DNA of 64,000 bases from Thermocladium sp. (GTDB lineage: Archaea > Thermoproteota > Thermoprotei > Thermoproteales > Thermocladiaceae). Under the pieces are notes generated by a model. It was not told the origin of the DNA. It was given only the letters and a program-made list of their open reading frames with translations, and searched no databases. The translations under genes and the position numbers were made by a program. Where the stretch lies: the NCBI GenBank assembly GCA_023269935.1, contig JAGDXC010000014.1, forward strand, positions 1 to 64,000. The letters are read 5' to 3'. Shown in pieces: positions 62,430-64,000 of the stretch. Numbering within the stretch: the first letter of the stretch is position 1; each line of letters begins with the position of its first letter.

Positions 62430-64000
62430 TCATCTCCCCTTGAAGTTTGGTTGTCTCTTTTGTGAAAATGCCATTATTCCCTCCTTTAGATCCTCTGTGG
62501 AGAATAATAAACCCATCGCGGTGGCCTCCATCTCTAGACCAACATCACTAGCCACTTCGCCAGCCTTATTTGTAAGTCTCTTGGCTAGCGCCACTGATAT
62601 TGGCGCTACTTTTGCAGCTATATCCCTGGCATATTGAAGCACCTTATCGTCGAATCCATCTCTGGGCAATAGCATATTAATTAATCCCCACTCATATGCT
62701 GTCTTAGCGCTTACTCGCTCGCCAGTCAATACTAATTGATTGGCCCTGCTGACCCCAATTAACTTGACCGCTCTCTGAGTACCGCCCCAACCTGGTATTA
62801 AGCCTAGAGTTACTTCTGGGAATCCTATCTGTGCATCCTCCGTGGCAACCCGTAAATCACATGCTAGCGATAACTCAAGGCCGCCGCCTAAAGCATATCC
62901 CTTTATTGCAGCAATGGTTAGTTTAGGCATCTCCATTAATCTCCTAAATGTCCTCTCCCCCTTCCTGGAGAACTCTGTGAACTGTAGTGGATTAGAGAAG
63001 TAGAAGCCCGTTAAGTCGGCACCAGCGGACATTATGTCGCCCACGCCTGTTATTACAACGACGTTAACTTCTGGGTCATCCCAAAGGGCATCTATTGCCG
63101 CATTAAGTTCATCGAGAACTTTTCCATTTATTGTATTATACTTAGGCCTATTCAAACTTATGCGAGCAACCTTGAAGTCGAATTTCTCAACCTTAATAGT
63201 CTCGAATTGACCTACTCCAACTCCAGGCTTGGTGACTGGCCCTTGTCTAGCCTCTGGTTGAATTGATGGCTGTTGTGGTTGCTCCACTATGAATTTTATG
63301 CGGCCCTGCGAGACTTCGCGTAATTTTCCTTCAGCTATTGATCTTGCTGGCTTAAAAACATCAACTCCAAACTCTTTTGCGAGGGACTCTAGTTTAGCCT
63401 TTACTTCCTCATTGCTGAGGCTTTTGGCTACGCTGAAGGGGCCGAATGGCCTATTTAATCCAAGCATTACAGCGGTATCCACGTCCTCAGGCTTCTCTGC
63501 TACTCCCTCTTCAAGTACCTTAACTGCCTCATTTATTTCCACTGCAAAGAAATCAAGAAGCCCTACCTTATTAGTGACCTTCATTATGTCTATGGAGGGC
63601 CTGCCCTTGCTCCAATCATAGAATCCCTTGCCGGTCTTCTTGCCGAGCCTTTTCTCCTCATACATTTTCTTTATGGTAATGCATTTACCGTAGTCGCTGG
63701 ATAAGGCCTTAGAGAAGTATTCCATGCTATGATAAACTACATCTATTCCAACGAAGTCGAGCAATTCATATGCTCCCATGGGAAGCCCTTGCCCAAGCAA
63801 TAAAGCATCAACCTCCTCGGGTGTTGCTATACCCTTGTCTTGAATCAAGCATAATAAAAGAAGCTCCGGGGCTTGAATCCTATTCACTATGAACCCAGGC
63901 GAGTCTTTAAGCACCTTAACTGGAGTCTTTCCAAGGGCTTTAGATAGATCGAATATTGTTTGAAATGCTTCGTCGCTTGTCTTGGATCCCTTTATTACTT
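62430..64000 (-). CDS. 3-hydroxyacyl-CoA dehydrogenase / enoyl-CoA hydratase fusion, 5' end outside window
   Basis: The frame stays open to the window end, so the N-terminal NAD domain is mostly missing. The visible part starts in the dehydrogenase domain (SKALGKTPVKVLKDSPGFIVNRI), continues through the C-terminal dehydrogenase domain and helical linker (to about residue 195 of the Met-63914 numbering), and ends with a crotonase domain (ARISLNRPKYNTINGKVL, GVGDIMSAGADL, ALGGGLELSLACDLRVA, GFPEVTLGLIPGWGGTQR). Crenarchaeal fusions of this kind are crotonyl-CoA hydratase/(S)-3-hydroxybutyryl-CoA dehydrogenases of the 4-hydroxybutyrate cycles. Met 63914 is internal. Confidence 0.92.
   Translation of the reverse strand, partial: VIKGSKTSDEAFQTIFDLSKALGKTPVKVLKDSPGFIVNRIQAPELLLLCLIQDKGIATPEEVDALLLGQGLPMGAYELLDFVGIDVVYHSMEYFSKALSSDYGKCITIKKMYEEKRLGKKTGKGFYDWSKGRPSIDIMKVTNKVGLLDFFAVEINEAVKVLEEGVAEKPEDVDTAVMLGLNRPFGPFSVAKSLSNEEVKAKLESLAKEFGVDVFKPARSIAEGKLREVSQGRIKFIVEQPQQPSIQPEARQGPVTKPGVGVGQFETIKVEKFDFKVARISLNRPKYNTINGKVLDELNAAIDALWDDPEVNVVVITGVGDIMSAGADLTGFYFSNPLQFTEFSRKGERTFRRLMEMPKLTIAAIKGYALGGGLELSLACDLRVATEDAQIGFPEVTLGLIPGWGGTQRAVKLIGVSRANQLVLTGERVSAKTAYEWGLINMLLPRDGFDDKVLQYARDIAAKVAPISVALAKRLTNKAGEVASDVGLEMEATAMGLLFSTEDLKEGIMAFSQKRQPNFKGR

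Overview
The window comes from a hyperthermophilic archaeon of the Thermoproteota, most likely Thermoproteales near Caldivirga, Vulcanisaeta or Thermocladium. The placement rests on archaeal information-processing genes (TFB next to Gar1, uL14, a class II LysRS), the crenarchaeal GATase-QueC fusion, a Thg1-like polymerase, ECF and Dpp transporters with archaeal features, and AT-rich TATA boxes about 25 nt upstream of start codons, the usual layout for leaderless transcripts. It is chromosomal and gene-dense. No rRNA, tRNA, CRISPR array, intact transposase or prophage was found. The assignment is inferred from gene content, not from a 16S gene.

Layout. 1-4984: the end of a surface protein, then a cluster resembling myo-inositol catabolism (IolE-like, IolG-like, IolC-like, IolB-like), with IolC and IolB diverging from one symmetric TATA box. 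5411-9852: a class III aminotransferase and a four-gene ECF transporter with a RibU-like S component. 9849-16191: a YedY-like molybdoenzyme, MqnC, a Rieske protein, a class V aminotransferase plus amino-acid permease, ProC and a methyltransferase. 16212-21280: GH57 enzyme, UDP-sulfoquinovose synthase (Agl3-like), a membrane protein and a glycosyltransferase, probably for surface glycan. 21238-29787: GAT-QueC (archaeosine), asparaginase, Thg1-like, acetyl-CoA synthetase with an acetate channel, ArgRS. 29927-34011: three glycosylated surface proteins, one of them a membrane-spanning protein with a cytoplasmic winged helix. 34065-34942: uL14 followed by two tandem C/D box sRNAs, one positioned to guide 2'-O-methylation of tRNA C56. 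35536-40305: Cas4-like nuclease, hydrolase, LysRS, PEBP and DUF123 proteins. 40434-43204: mqnE, mqnA and mqnD, which with mqnC make most of a futalosine menaquinone pathway. 43624-49765: a Dpp/Opp-type ABC importer. 49770-59477: DedA, coiled-coil proteins, a tungsten AOR-family enzyme, peroxiredoxin, an M20 hydrolase and hexulose-6-phosphate synthase. 60056-64000: Gar1-TFB, facing a thiolase and a 3-hydroxyacyl-CoA dehydrogenase/crotonase fusion.

Mobile DNA is visible only as scars. At least seven intergenic spots carry GC-rich hairpins matching the right end of archaeal IS200/IS605 (tnpB / omega-RNA) elements. One (5069-5225) still reads as a TnpB C-terminal tail and another (32203-32365) carries the same tail with a frameshift. 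Physiologically the genes suggest an anaerobic or microaerobic respirer with menaquinone, molybdenum and tungsten enzymes, acetate uptake and activation, and C4 (hydroxybutyryl/acetoacetyl-CoA) metabolism as in the dicarboxylate/4-hydroxybutyrate cycle.
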